Origin: Pseudodesulfovibrio nedwellii | Lineage (GTDB): Bacteria > Desulfobacterota > Desulfovibrionia > Desulfovibrionales > Desulfovibrionaceae | Length of the DNA: 64,000 bases | Assembly: GCF_027923765.1 (NCBI RefSeq) | Contig: NZ_AP026709.1 | Span: 1,297,501 to 1,361,500, forward strand | Reading direction: 5' to 3' | Shown: positions 15,810 to 26,728 of the stretch, piece by piece | Numbering within the stretch: the stretch's first letter is position 1 | Layout: every line of letters begins with the position of its first letter | Position numbers and translations under genes: made by a program | Notes under the pieces: model-generated | The model's database searches: none | Told to the model about the DNA's origin: nothing | The model's input: only the letters and a program-made list of their open reading frames with translations

Positions 15810-17921
15810 TTAACCTATGGGATAATCGAGAGCTTCCGGAATCATGACACTGGTCAAAGCATTGCCTGCACGATCTTTGGCCATGCGGGAACCAGCCATG
15901 CACATGTCGACCTTGGCCTTCAGTTCACGGAACTGCGCAAGGTCTGCACGACCAGTGCACTCAGGTCGTACACCGGGTTCAGCGGTCGGCTCGTTGCAGC
16001 AACAGGTATTGAAACCGTAGACCAATTCGGTACAAATACGGGCAACTTCACCGGCAGCACGAGCAGCCTGAATGTGACACAAGTCCTTGTAGAACCCAGT
16101 CAAATCGTCAAGACCTTCTGCCAAAGTCGGAGACATGGGGCCCTTCTCAATAAGTTCCATGACGTCCGTGGCCAAATAATACGGTCCAAGCAACCAGCCA
16201 AGCGCATCAGCCAGCGGAAAGGTCACACCCTGCCGCTTGTTGTGATACAGTTTGCGGCCATCATCATCCTTGGCAACCTTGAGATGATTGAGAGTCCACT
16301 GCCAGAGTTCCATGGCGGAAGCGATGACGTATCCGCCCAGCCCCGGCACGTTCTTTCCGGCGGCCTGCATCTGGTTCACCCAATTATCCATGATATGCTG
16401 GAAAACTTCCGAGGTCATGGTCATGGTCAAATGGCGACGCTGCACAGCTTCCGGGCCTTCGTAGGTCGCTTCAAGCTGACAATCCGACCACTTCTGCATA
16501 AGGAAGCCAGGGCAGTCTTCAGTGATACCATAACCGCCGACCAGAGCCACGGCTTCGCGCATCTTGTTGGCACCCTCGCCAGTATTCCAAAGCTTGACGC
16601 CGGGATTGAGGACACCTGCTAACGCTTCCATGTAGGCGTACTGGACAAGCGTGTCGCCCTGCAATTCTACATAGCGAGCCTGATCGCGCTCGGCTTCAGG
16701 TGTGTATTCGAGATCAATGAACTCACAAACTTGATCTTTAAGTTTGCGAAGGACTGCCATCTGCTTACGAACGGAGGGAATTCCCTCTGCCACAAAATGG
16801 GCTTCCTTGGCTTTCTCGATAGGATCGAAGCGGTCAGCCAGACGAGACGCGCCGAATGCCAGAGAACACCCTGCTTCACCAGACGCCCAGACATCAGCCA
16901 GACGTTGAAGTGCGTCCTCGTTAATCTGGAGGCCCTTATCAAAACGAGGAGAGCCTTCAGTGCAGGCATCGCCACCGCGGAAGCGGTTACGGTGATACCG
17001 AATAACCGGCTCAACAGCGGAAATAAGCTTGGCTGATGTCATCAGGCCCACGGGAATACGGGTACGGTGGAAAACCGCACCGATGATTTCCGAATGATTA
17101 TATTTGGGAATGATCACGCCGTCGACTACATCGTAGCCACCGATGATACGGGAAGCCGGAACCTTAAGGTTCAACACGGGGTCACGAGTGGAAGAAAGCT
17201 GGTGAACCATCTTCAAGGTCGGTGCACCTCGATCGAAAACACCTTCATCGGTATCTTCAAGGATGACCATGAACGTCCCCTTGATACGATCGTCTTTGGA
17301 CTCAACGGCAGCGGTCACGAAGTTGGCGAAATCCATATTCGTGATAAACCGACCACGCTTGTCGATCTGAAGCATAGGCTCTTCGCCTTCGGTCCAGTCG
17401 GCCACGGAAGCCTTGCCGCACAGCACGCCGGTATCCACACCCACGTAGGGCAGCGGTTCGGTCAAAGCAAATGCGCCACGCCAAATTTCACGGTCCTCAC
17501 CCGGCTGGGGAGGAACGCACTTGGCCATATAAAAATCACGCTGCTCGGCAGTCCCTTTTTCATGAATGGGCGCCAGAGCAAGGTTGGAAGCCAACGATGA
17601 AGTCGCGGCACCTGCATCAACCCAGGCCAGCTCGAAAGCGACCAAAGCCAAGGCGAAGTTCTTGGGACCTTCGATAAAACCGCCCTGATGAGGGTCCATA
17701 AACAGTGCGGTCAAACCGGACTGATCGAATGCGGTCAGCAGATCATTCTTCTGCTCGGTCCATTCGTGTGTATTGCGTGCGCCTTCGGCCACAAGTTTAG
17801 CAACTGTGCTTCGAGCAATAGCGCGGGCAGACTGCACCGACATTTGAAGGTCGAAACGTTCGGCGAAACGCCACATGATCTGACGGACGTCATCTCCCGG
17901 AAGAGTACGCAGTGTATACAT
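15810..17921 (-). CDS. Large acyl-CoA dehydrogenase
   Basis: This 703-residue flavoenzyme would oxidise an acyl-CoA to the enoyl-CoA and give electrons to ETF. It is much longer than the typical 380 residues, because of a C-terminal extension of about 150-200 residues containing CCCNEPTAEPG. Core signs are the FAD-side AFALTEP strand, the LVGGYGITEDCPG motif, and ATYEGPEAVQRR, in which the Glu matches the catalytic base of short- and medium-chain enzymes (Pro replaces the usual Thr). ATG 17921 has AGGAAAG upstream. With ETF-QO, EtfB and EtfA it forms an acyl-CoA-to-quinone pathway; the acyl substrate is unknown. Confidence 0.88.
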   Translation of the reverse strand: MYTLRTLPGDDVRQIMWRFAERFDLQMSVQSARAIARSTVAKLVAEGARNTHEWTEQKNDLLTAFDQSGLTALFMDPHQGGFIEGPKNFALALVAFELAWVDAGAATSSLASNLALAPIHEKGTAEQRDFYMAKCVPPQPGEDREIWRGAFALTEPLPYVGVDTGVLCGKASVADWTEGEEPMLQIDKRGRFITNMDFANFVTAAVESKDDRIKGTFMVILEDTDEGVFDRGAPTLKMVHQLSSTRDPVLNLKVPASRIIGGYDVVDGVIIPKYNHSEIIGAVFHRTRIPVGLMTSAKLISAVEPVIRYHRNRFRGGDACTEGSPRFDKGLQINEDALQRLADVWASGEAGCSLAFGASRLADRFDPIEKAKEAHFVAEGIPSVRKQMAVLRKLKDQVCEFIDLEYTPEAERDQARYVELQGDTLVQYAYMEALAGVLNPGVKLWNTGEGANKMREAVALVGGYGITEDCPGFLMQKWSDCQLEATYEGPEAVQRRHLTMTMTSEVFQHIMDNWVNQMQAAGKNVPGLGGYVIASAMELWQWTLNHLKVAKDDDGRKLYHNKRQGVTFPLADALGWLLGPYYLATDVMELIEKGPMSPTLAEGLDDLTGFYKDLCHIQAARAAGEVARICTELVYGFNTCCCNEPTAEPGVRPECTGRADLAQFRELKAKVDMCMAGSRMAKDRAGNALTSVMIPEALDYPIG

Positions 17922-18138
17922 AAGTATCTTTCCTGAAAAGTTGATTGAGTGCTATTTTTATAGTGATCAGTAATAGTCGGCGACGATAGGCCATTGTCAT
18001 ATGCGAGTCAAAGTCTTTTTGGGTTTAAAACGAGTGTTTCAGGGGCTTCCCGGCCTTTTCCCTCTAGGCATGCCGAATGATTGAAAACACCGCACCCAGC
18101 AATTTCCTCAAAAAGAACAAACATAAACGATGAAAATT

Positions 18139-18168
18139 TTGACATCCCCGCCCAATCACTGCAATATT
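18139..18168 (+). promoter_or_regulatory. Putative sigma-70 promoter of the cyclase gene
   Basis: TTGACA (18139-18144), an 18-bp spacer and AATATT (18163-18168) lie 31 nt before the cyclase start. The rest of the divergent gap 17922-18138 shows an imperfect dyad TAGTGATCAGTA (17961-17972) that could be an operator for the acyl-CoA dehydrogenase. Confidence 0.4.
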
Positions 18169-18199
18169 AGACGCTCATTATCAGGCGGTATGCCAAACA

Positions 18200-21100
18200 A
18201 TGGACGACAAACAACACACTATACGAAACATAACCAACTCCATCCGGGAATTCGCAACAGATTCCATACTTTCGGACGGCCCTGGCATAGGAGAACTGAC
18301 ATCCGAATTCATCGGATGGTGCAAAGATGCGTCTCCTCCCCTTCGAAATGACGCCGCCTTTCGTGCAGAGATAGCCCTACTTCTCAACAGTATCGCTAAA
18401 AACTCCAAAGACATACAGACTGTTCAACACTGTTTACAGGCCATAATTCGCTCTGGCCGATTCGGGCGTATATTGTGTAGCCGTTTCATCCTTGCCAAAA
18501 CGGTATCGTTGCACAAACTGGATGCTAAAATTTCTAACTGGCCCGTACGTGACAGGCTGGCTATTGCCCATGAAATGCTCAAAGAATATCCGGGGGACAA
18601 TGACAAGGAAACCCTCACATGGCTAGAGAGTTTGCTCAAACCTCTTATGGCCACGGACCCTGTAGAACTTGCTCCCTTTGTGGCTGAACTCGGTGAAATG
18701 GGGGAAACTCTGGCCTTCCCTGTCAAACAGGCCGTAATGGGTGGGTTACTTGGACGATGGATCAACACCCGCTTGTCCAATGGAACAAACGATACTGAAC
18801 TGCACCAGATATGCCTGATCCTCAAGGCTATTGATGACGCTTCGTATGCCGAAGCCTTGGCCAAATCGGTGGAACTCAAGCACATCAAACCCAACGTGGA
18901 AGTTCTTCGCACCATCGCCACCATTGGAGAAGCCGGAAACAAGACCATCCTGACCATGCTTTTCAAGACCTTGTCAGACGCCTCAAACGGTCTGGCCGGA
19001 GCCTGTCTCGACACCATCATAGCGCAAGACTACCCAGGAGTCGGCAAGTTGCTCGCCTCGGTTCGCACTAAAATACCCGGTCTGAAAAAAGGAGCAATTT
19101 CACGCGCTCCACTTCTTGGCGACACAGGGTATGCCAATTACATTCAGGCCCTCCCCGAAGACCAACAAATAGACGCGCACTTGGAATCCCTCGGCGTATT
19201 GGAAGCCATTGCCCCGGATTTCATACGCAATGTCACCAAGCAATGTATGCCTCGTGGACAAAAGCTACGCGCCAAAAAGAATGGTAGCCAGCCAGTTGTA
19301 GCACCAAACCGCAAAAAGGAGACAGATGGGCCTCAGCAGGGGTTCTTTGCAAAGTTCTTCAAAAACAAACCAAAAACATTGGAATTCATACTTCCCAAAT
19401 ACCGGAACATCCGCGACATGACCCTTCCCAATTCGCATATTGAAGATGAAGATCTGGATGGACGCGAACTGACCGCACTGACCCTTGCCAATTCCATGTT
19501 TTCAAAGACCCGATTAACCCGCACCAGAATCGCAAACTCAACGCTAAACAACACTGTTTTTTTCCTGTGCCAATGTACGGCCACGACTTTTAACAACATC
19601 GACTTCACAGACTCTCAGTTCGCCAAAACAACTTTCAGCGGCTGCACGTTCACGAATTGCACTTTTTTTACCACAACCTTTGACGACTGCACTTTTTTGG
19701 AATGTCGATTCCGTGACTGCTCTTTTGGTAACGCTTCGTTCCAACAAATAAAAATGCGTATGACCGACTTTGGGACCGGCTCGCTAGCAGGAGCGACCAT
19801 TCATGATTGCAGCATCCGCACGACCCGCTTCACAGCCATGGACCTGACTTTCAGCGAATTAGTGAGCAACGACGTACGAGGTGTAGAATTTATCAATTCG
19901 GTTCTGCACGCTGTCTATATACGGGACTGCACCCTCACCTCGATGGAAATGCCAAGAACCACGGTCACCCGCTCCATCATTAAAAATTCCGACGTGGCAC
20001 ACCCTCTATTTCTAGCTAACCGCATCCGCCAAATGACACTCTTTGCCAGAGAAGTAGAAAAAGGAGTCATCCCCAAAACACAGGAAACCGATCCGTTCTT
20101 GGCCCAAAAAACGCTGACCATATGGTCTCAGGAACTGAGCTTCATGCGCCGCGAACGACGCATGCTCGACAATAACCGCACACGAATTTCACGAGCTGTC
20201 ACGACCATGGGGCGCACTCAACAGGAATTCGTCCGCATACTCCCCCTACTTTTGGATACGGACAATTTCGAACGAAAATTCAATTTCAGCGAGACTCCAA
20301 TATGTCGAATCTGGGGATATTATCCCAGTCTGAGCACTCTTGAAATTGGACGACAACATCTGAACAGACTCCAGCTTCGCCCTACAACACCGGATGTTCG
20401 CATTCTCGCCCTCTACGCCATGGGTAGCACAGGCACTGTTGCACAAACGGCTCAATCCGACTTTGACTGCTGGGTATGTTATGACGGCGACCTCACCATC
20501 GCCATGGAAAATGGTCTCAAACGGAAGCTGGAAGCCATCGCTTTGTGGGCAGAAAGCGAATTCAATCTGGAAACACATTTCTATCCAATGCGCATGGACG
20601 ATGTACGGGACAATCGTTTCCTCTCGGGCGACGAAGAAAGTTCCGGTTCAGCACAGGTCCTTCTTCTCAAAGAAGAATTTTATCGGACTGCACTCAAAAT
20701 TGCAGGCAAAAGTCTCGCGTGGTGGATCACTCCGGCTGGAGCCAATCGAAAAACATATGCCGCATGTATCCGTGCGTCCCGACGCTATCCGGTCTGCGGA
20801 AAACCACGACTGGAAGACTTCGGGTATCTCGCACCAGTTCCGCCTGATGAATATTTCGGAGGCTCCCTCTGGCAAATGGTCAAAGCGGTGCACGCTCCCT
20901 TCAAATCCGTGTTGAAGCTGGGGCTGCTTGAGACATATGCCGCACCCGGCATTTCATCGCTCCCACTATGCGAACGGATCAAACGAGGTCTGGTCGGCAA
21001 CAGGCGGGGCAAGCTGGACACCGACCCATATACAGCCTTGTTCACCACCCTGCACAACTATTACATCAAACGTAATGAAACCAACGCCGCAGCCCTGCTC

Positions 21101-22036
21101 AAGGAATCATTCCGGCTTAAAGCGAACCTAACAGATGTACCGTTCTTCATGAACCTACCCACCCGGCCAGAAGATGAAAGCCTTATCTCGGTACTCTTCG
21201 GTGTCGGCTATGTGGAACCGGACCGTATTGCCAGGGTCAACCGGTCATGGTCATTCAGCAAATCTCTCAAAATGGGTTCACGAGTCCGCCAATACATGGT
21301 GGACACCTACCAACGGATTCAGTCAGGACTTTCGACAGAAGGAGCGACCAAGGCACACATCAATTCAGAAGATCTGACTCGCATGGGCCGCCGAATCAGT
21401 GCCAATTTTTCACGAAAAACGCATAAAATTATGCGAGTTCCGTTCATGGATACCACTGAAACCGGATTCCCCATTCTGCATTTTTCCGCAGTCAAACATT
21501 CACACAAACCGCCCGTATGGGTTGTTCGTGGCGGCTCTGCGGTAGAAGCCAAGCAATCCGCAGAAGCTTTGCAACCATTACACCGAAATGTAGACCCCGT
21601 TCGCATGCTCGCATGGTTGCTTGCCAACCGCATCTATCATCCCAAAAGTCTACTCCAAGCCGACAGGTCAATTGCACCAATCGCCGTGGCCGACCTACAA
21701 AAACTCATGCCCGCCCTACACAATTTCTTCCCATTTGACGCGACATTTGAACGCGATATCAACGAGGGCCTCAACTCGGAACAGGTTACACGAGCTTTCT
21801 TCATTCTCAACCTGACCAGTCCGCACGATACAAGACGAGTTGATCAGGCAGCCGTCATATACGCCACCAACTGGGGTGAAATGTATTGTCGCACTTTCCT
21901 TCGTCCCGGCCAGATGTTCGAATCCAACCCATCACTATTTTTGGCCCAAAAACTTGATCAACCGATCACAGAAACACCCAAAATGTCCCTGTTCCTTCCC
22001 AAGGGAGCACAATGCAAACGGATATCTTTAACATAA
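18200..22036 (+). CDS. Class I adenylate cyclase fused to HEAT-like and pentapeptide-repeat domains
   Basis: This 1278-residue protein would make cAMP from ATP. Residues 1 to about 360 are alpha-helical, resembling HEAT repeats. A basic linker follows, then residues about 420-600 carry pentapeptide repeats rich in TTFSGCTF/NCTFFTTTF-type units. The catalytic part (about 620 to the end) matches enterobacterial CyaA: MGSTGTVAQTAQSDFDCWVC at about 741 (the GS...D-x-D nucleotidyltransferase motif) and LLLKEEFYRTALKIAGK further on. Enterobacterial CyaA has neither N-terminal domain; here they may place the enzyme on a partner or membrane. It stands alone between the dehydrogenase and nhaC genes. 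ATG 18200 has AGGCGG 10 nt upstream. Confidence 0.85.
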   Translation: MDDKQHTIRNITNSIREFATDSILSDGPGIGELTSEFIGWCKDASPPLRNDAAFRAEIALLLNSIAKNSKDIQTVQHCLQAIIRSGRFGRILCSRFILAKTVSLHKLDAKISNWPVRDRLAIAHEMLKEYPGDNDKETLTWLESLLKPLMATDPVELAPFVAELGEMGETLAFPVKQAVMGGLLGRWINTRLSNGTNDTELHQICLILKAIDDASYAEALAKSVELKHIKPNVEVLRTIATIGEAGNKTILTMLFKTLSDASNGLAGACLDTIIAQDYPGVGKLLASVRTKIPGLKKGAISRAPLLGDTGYANYIQALPEDQQIDAHLESLGVLEAIAPDFIRNVTKQCMPRGQKLRAKKNGSQPVVAPNRKKETDGPQQGFFAKFFKNKPKTLEFILPKYRNIRDMTLPNSHIEDEDLDGRELTALTLANSMFSKTRLTRTRIANSTLNNTVFFLCQCTATTFNNIDFTDSQFAKTTFSGCTFTNCTFFTTTFDDCTFLECRFRDCSFGNASFQQIKMRMTDFGTGSLAGATIHDCSIRTTRFTAMDLTFSELVSNDVRGVEFINSVLHAVYIRDCTLTSMEMPRTTVTRSIIKNSDVAHPLFLANRIRQMTLFAREVEKGVIPKTQETDPFLAQKTLTIWSQELSFMRRERRMLDNNRTRISRAVTTMGRTQQEFVRILPLLLDTDNFERKFNFSETPICRIWGYYPSLSTLEIGRQHLNRLQLRPTTPDVRILALYAMGSTGTVAQTAQSDFDCWVCYDGDLTIAMENGLKRKLEAIALWAESEFNLETHFYPMRMDDVRDNRFLSGDEESSGSAQVLLLKEEFYRTALKIAGKSLAWWITPAGANRKTYAACIRASRRYPVCGKPRLEDFGYLAPVPPDEYFGGSLWQMVKAVHAPFKSVLKLGLLETYAAPGISSLPLCERIKRGLVGNRRGKLDTDPYTALFTTLHNYYIKRNETNAAALLKESFRLKANLTDVPFFMNLPTRPEDESLISVLFGVGYVEPDRIARVNRSWSFSKSLKMGSRVRQYMVDTYQRIQSGLSTEGATKAHINSEDLTRMGRRISANFSRKTHKIMRVPFMDTTETGFPILHFSAVKHSHKPPVWVVRGGSAVEAKQSAEALQPLHRNVDPVRMLAWLLANRIYHPKSLLQADRSIAPIAVADLQKLMPALHNFFPFDATFERDINEGLNSEQVTRAFFILNLTSPHDTRRVDQAAVIYATNWGEMYCRTFLRPGQMFESNPSLFLAQKLDQPITETPKMSLFLPKGAQCKRISLT

Positions 22037-22229
22037 TCCATTCTTCTGGCTGAACACAGTCACCGTATCTCCCCATCATAGCTGAGCAATCCTCCTTATT
22101 AGGACTTTTTATCGACAATTCACAATATATTGTCTATTCAAATGCGCGCGTTGATGAACAATGTTTCGCCAACACGCATTATACCCGATTGTTTTTCTGT
22201 TTAACTGCTTTTCAAGGAAAGGATTTTCA

Positions 22230-23930
22230 ATGAAGAAACTGCTGACTCTCACTTTAGCCTGCCTTTCGGTCGTCGCTTTCCTCGCCGACCCGGCAATGGC
22301 GGCTGATTCGTCCAAAGGCGCAGGCAACGCCGAAATTTTCGGTCTACTCACGCTGATCCCACCCGTAGTTGCCATCGTTCTCGCATTCATCACCAAAAAC
22401 GTCGTACTCTCACTGTTCCTCGGCGTTTTCTCTGGCTGCTTCATGCTCGATCTCAGGGGTTGGGACATATACCACGCTCTGATTGATGCATTCCTGCGCT
22501 TCTCCGGCGAAATCCTCGGTTCTTTGGCCGATAGCTGGAACGCTGGTATCGTACTTCAGTGTCTGGCCATTGGCGGCCTCATCGCTCTGGTGTCCAAAAT
22601 GGGTGGAGCAAAAGCCATTGCCGACGCACTGGTCAAACGGGCAAGAACCCCTCGCAGTTCCCAGTTCGTCACCTGGCTCATGGGCCTGTTCATCTTCTTT
22701 GATGATTATGCCAACTCCCTGACAGTCGGCCCAATCATGCGCCCGGTTACTGACCGCATGAAAGTTTCCCGCGAAAAACTGGCCTTCATCATCGACGCCA
22801 CCGCCGCCCCCATTGCAGGTATCGCATTGATCTCCACTTGGGTTGCCTACGAAGTCGGCTTGATCCGCGACGGTTACCAGATGATTCCGATCGACGCCAA
22901 TGCATACGGCGTTTTCGTCGAGACTATCCCTTTCCGTTTTTACAACATATTCATCTTGGTGTTCATCATCTTCACCATCTGGTTTATGCGTGAATTCGGC
23001 CCCATGCACAAAGCGGAAGTCCGCGCCCGCACAGAAGGCAAAGTCATCGCTGACGACGCCACTCCCATGGCTGCTGAAGAATCTTCAAGTCTCGAACCTG
23101 TACCCGGTGTGAAGCTTTCCATTTGGAATGCCATCATTCCCATCGGCACCCTGATCGTGACCGCCTTCCTCGGTTTTTACTTCAACGGATATGGCGCCAT
23201 CGATGATCCAGCTCTTCTGAAATCCATCCAAACTTCTCCGCTGAGCTTCGCCTCCATGCGAGATTGCTTCGGTGCATCCGATGCCTCGGTCGTTTTATTC
23301 CAAGCCGCGCTCATCGCCAGCATGGTTGCTATCGGCATGGCTGTCGTGAAAAAGATTCTGCCCGTCAAAGAAGCCATCGAGACATGGGTCACCGGCGTCA
23401 AATCCATGAACATCACCGCCGTCATCCTGCTTCTCGCCTGGTCCCTGTCCGGCGTCATCAAGGAACTGGGCACCGCAACCTACCTAGTCAACGTGCTTTC
23501 TGATACGCTTCCGGCCTTCCTGTTGCCGTCCATCATCTTCATCCTCGGTTCCATCATATCGTTCGCGACCGGAACCTCTTACGGCACCATGGGTATCCTC
23601 ATGCCGCTAGCCATTCCCTTGGCCTATGCGCTTCAGGCAGACCCGAACTACGTCATCCTGAACATTGGTTCAGTCTTGACCGGTGCCATCTTCGGTGACC
23701 ACTGCTCCCCCATCTCAGACACCACTATCCTGTCCTCCATGGGTTCCGCATGTGACCACATCGACCACGTTAAGACGCAGCTCGCTTACGCCTGCACCGT
23801 GGCCCTCATCGCTATTGTCGCCGGATACATTCCGGCAGGACTCGGCATGCCAGTCTACATTACCCTGCCTGTCGGCATCGCCATCACTGGCCTCGCCGTC
23901 CGTTTCCTGGGCAAAAAAGTCCCGGCATAG
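22230..23930 (+). CDS. NhaC-type Na+/H+ antiporter family protein
   Basis: This 566-residue polytopic membrane protein of the NhaC family has about twelve hydrophobic segments. Typical motifs are IFFDDYANSLTVGPIMRPVTDR and the late GAIFGDHCSPISDTTILSSMGS, which belong to the ion path. The N-terminus begins with a signal-like segment (cleavage possible after AMA), an occasional feature of this branch. The family exchanges Na+ for H+, though some members carry organic acids or amino acids. ATG 22230 follows AAGGAAAGG; an upstream reading from 22161 lacks this site. Upstream (22114-22134) is a GACAAT-N9-ATTGTC dyad. Confidence 0.85.
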   Translation: MKKLLTLTLACLSVVAFLADPAMAADSSKGAGNAEIFGLLTLIPPVVAIVLAFITKNVVLSLFLGVFSGCFMLDLRGWDIYHALIDAFLRFSGEILGSLADSWNAGIVLQCLAIGGLIALVSKMGGAKAIADALVKRARTPRSSQFVTWLMGLFIFFDDYANSLTVGPIMRPVTDRMKVSREKLAFIIDATAAPIAGIALISTWVAYEVGLIRDGYQMIPIDANAYGVFVETIPFRFYNIFILVFIIFTIWFMREFGPMHKAEVRARTEGKVIADDATPMAAEESSSLEPVPGVKLSIWNAIIPIGTLIVTAFLGFYFNGYGAIDDPALLKSIQTSPLSFASMRDCFGASDASVVLFQAALIASMVAIGMAVVKKILPVKEAIETWVTGVKSMNITAVILLLAWSLSGVIKELGTATYLVNVLSDTLPAFLLPSIIFILGSIISFATGTSYGTMGILMPLAIPLAYALQADPNYVILNIGSVLTGAIFGDHCSPISDTTILSSMGSACDHIDHVKTQLAYACTVALIAIVAGYIPAGLGMPVYITLPVGIAITGLAVRFLGKKVPA

Positions 23931-23954
23931 CCTCTATCCACAGCACCAAAAAAC

Positions 23955-23992
23955 AACCGCCCGACCAGTCACACTGGTCGGGCGGTTTTCTT
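23955..23992. terminator. Bidirectional terminator between nhaC-type gene and GNAT gene
   Basis: AACCGCCCGACCAGT-cac-ACTGGTCGGGCGGTT is a perfect 15-bp stem with TTTTCTTTT on the right and AAAAAACAA on the left, so it can stop both converging transcripts. Confidence 0.92.
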
Positions 23993-24014
23993 TTAGTCAC
24001 TCAAAAAGAATAAA

Positions 24015-24494
24015 TCAGAAAGAATAACGGTAGTACTTCACATCCACACACATAACCGGAACTCTTTCCGGTAACTGCGCCTTGGTGATTTCCACAAACT
24101 CATTCTTCTCATAAAAACGATGGGCAGCGTGATAAACATCCACTGTGCCAAGATAAATTTCCCGGACACCCTTGTCTCTCGACCAATCGATCAAGATCTG
24201 CATTAAAGCGGCAGCAACACCATATTTCTTACCGCGATACTCCTTTTTGACAAACATCTTGCGCAAGGCGCACACGCCGTCGCCAGTGTCAAGGAGTGCA
24301 ATGGTTCCTACCAATTCGTCGCCTTCGAACGCAAGCCAAAAGTTGCCCACTCCCTGCTGATAAAAATCAGAAATAGTTCGTAAGTCTGGCTGTTGATCAG
24401 CAGATGTCTGCACACCAAATTCATTAATCTGAATCGTCGTAATAAGGTCGACGATGGAATCTGTGTCGTGATCGCAAAAAGGTATTATTTGCAT
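24015..24494 (-). CDS. GNAT-family N-acetyltransferase
   Basis: This 159-residue protein has the GNAT fold. Motif A is ALRKMFVKKEYRGKKYGVAAALMQ, which binds acetyl-CoA through the RGKKYG loop, and motif B is HRFYEKNEFVEI. The substrate is unknown. The ATG at 24494 lies 4 nt after the holB stop on the same strand, so it is probably translated from the purA/holB side transcript. No distinct ribosome site is visible, consistent with coupling. Confidence 0.85.
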   Translation of the reverse strand: MQIIPFCDHDTDSIVDLITTIQINEFGVQTSADQQPDLRTISDFYQQGVGNFWLAFEGDELVGTIALLDTGDGVCALRKMFVKKEYRGKKYGVAAALMQILIDWSRDKGVREIYLGTVDVYHAAHRFYEKNEFVEITKAQLPERVPVMCVDVKYYRYSF

Positions 24495-24498
24495 AGGA

Positions 24499-25338
24499 TT
24501 AAATCATTCGCGTTGCGACCCAATCCAACACCATGGCCGGATTAACCGGCACCTGCGTATTCAAAGCTTCCTGAGCCTTGTCGAGCACTAGGCCGATACG
24601 CCGAAGGAACGTAAGGTCGTGAGAATTAGCAAGGGTTGATGAAAGCGGTGTCCCGCACGAACCAGACATGGCCTCACGAAGTTCTCGTTGCATACCAAGC
24701 ACTATCTGCATGGCAAGATGCTTATCCACAGCTCCCTTGGTTGATGTCCGGGCAAACCAGCCGCGTCCTGTCTGCCAGAATGCAACCAACGCCTGCAACC
24801 ATTCGGCAATCTCAGGCGTGTTTTGTCGTACATCGGGCCAAGCCAAAGTGACAACCCAGGATCGAGAGACCAATGTCTCCAACAACCGCTCACGTTGTGG
24901 AGCTGCAAGGACAAAGACGTTGCCGGGGCGAGGTTCTTCAAGGGATTTAAGCAATGCGTTGGCCGCCTCGGTCATGAACATCTGGGCCTCGGCAAAGATG
25001 GTCACACGGTAGCCGTCACCATTGGGCGGTTGCCCCCAGGTGGAACGCAATTGACGCACAGGATCAACTTTGATCAGTCCTTCCCGGCCATCAAAAAAAA
25101 GAAGGTCATTAAAGGCAAGATCCCCGATTTGCTTACAGGCCGGACAGTGTCCGCACGGAACAGAACCAGACGCACAGTTGAGTCGCATGGCCCAATACAA
25201 GGCGAGGGCGACGCGGGAATCCGCGTCGCCACCTTCAATAACGATTGATTGGGGAGGATCATGCGCAATGGCATTGAGGCGTTTCACCGCATGCTCGTGC
25301 CCTGCGAGGGCAGCCAGCGGATCACCGTTCAACATCAT
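24499..25338 (-). CDS. holB: DNA polymerase III delta-prime subunit
   Basis: This 279-residue clamp-loader protein shows the zinc module Cys set CASGSVPCGHCPAC near residue 55 and the sensor-type segment MTEAANALLKSLEEPRPGNVFVLA. The Walker A is degenerate (EGGDADSRVA), as normal for delta-prime, which does not hydrolyse ATP. AGGAGG lies directly before ATG 25344, so the ATG at 25338 with 6-nt spacing is the better start. It follows purA by 15 nt on the same strand. Confidence 0.88.
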   Translation of the reverse strand: MMLNGDPLAALAGHEHAVKRLNAIAHDPPQSIVIEGGDADSRVALALYWAMRLNCASGSVPCGHCPACKQIGDLAFNDLLFFDGREGLIKVDPVRQLRSTWGQPPNGDGYRVTIFAEAQMFMTEAANALLKSLEEPRPGNVFVLAAPQRERLLETLVSRSWVVTLAWPDVRQNTPEIAEWLQALVAFWQTGRGWFARTSTKGAVDKHLAMQIVLGMQRELREAMSGSCGTPLSSTLANSHDLTFLRRIGLVLDKAQEALNTQVPVNPAMVLDWVATRMI

Positions 25339-25353
25339 TGCCATCCTCCTGAA

Positions 25354-26676
<1,323 letters not shown>

Positions 26677-26728
26677 TTATCTTCCGTAAGTATAAATACG
26701 TGCGTCTGTCAACTGACAGAAATAGCAA

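Noticed and set aside
11505..17921. A bifurcating Etf/Bcd-type complex
   Set aside because: The presence of a quinone oxidoreductase gene and the lack of typical butyryl-CoA dehydrogenase neighbours favour quinone-linked oxidation; bifurcation cannot be excluded without a tree.
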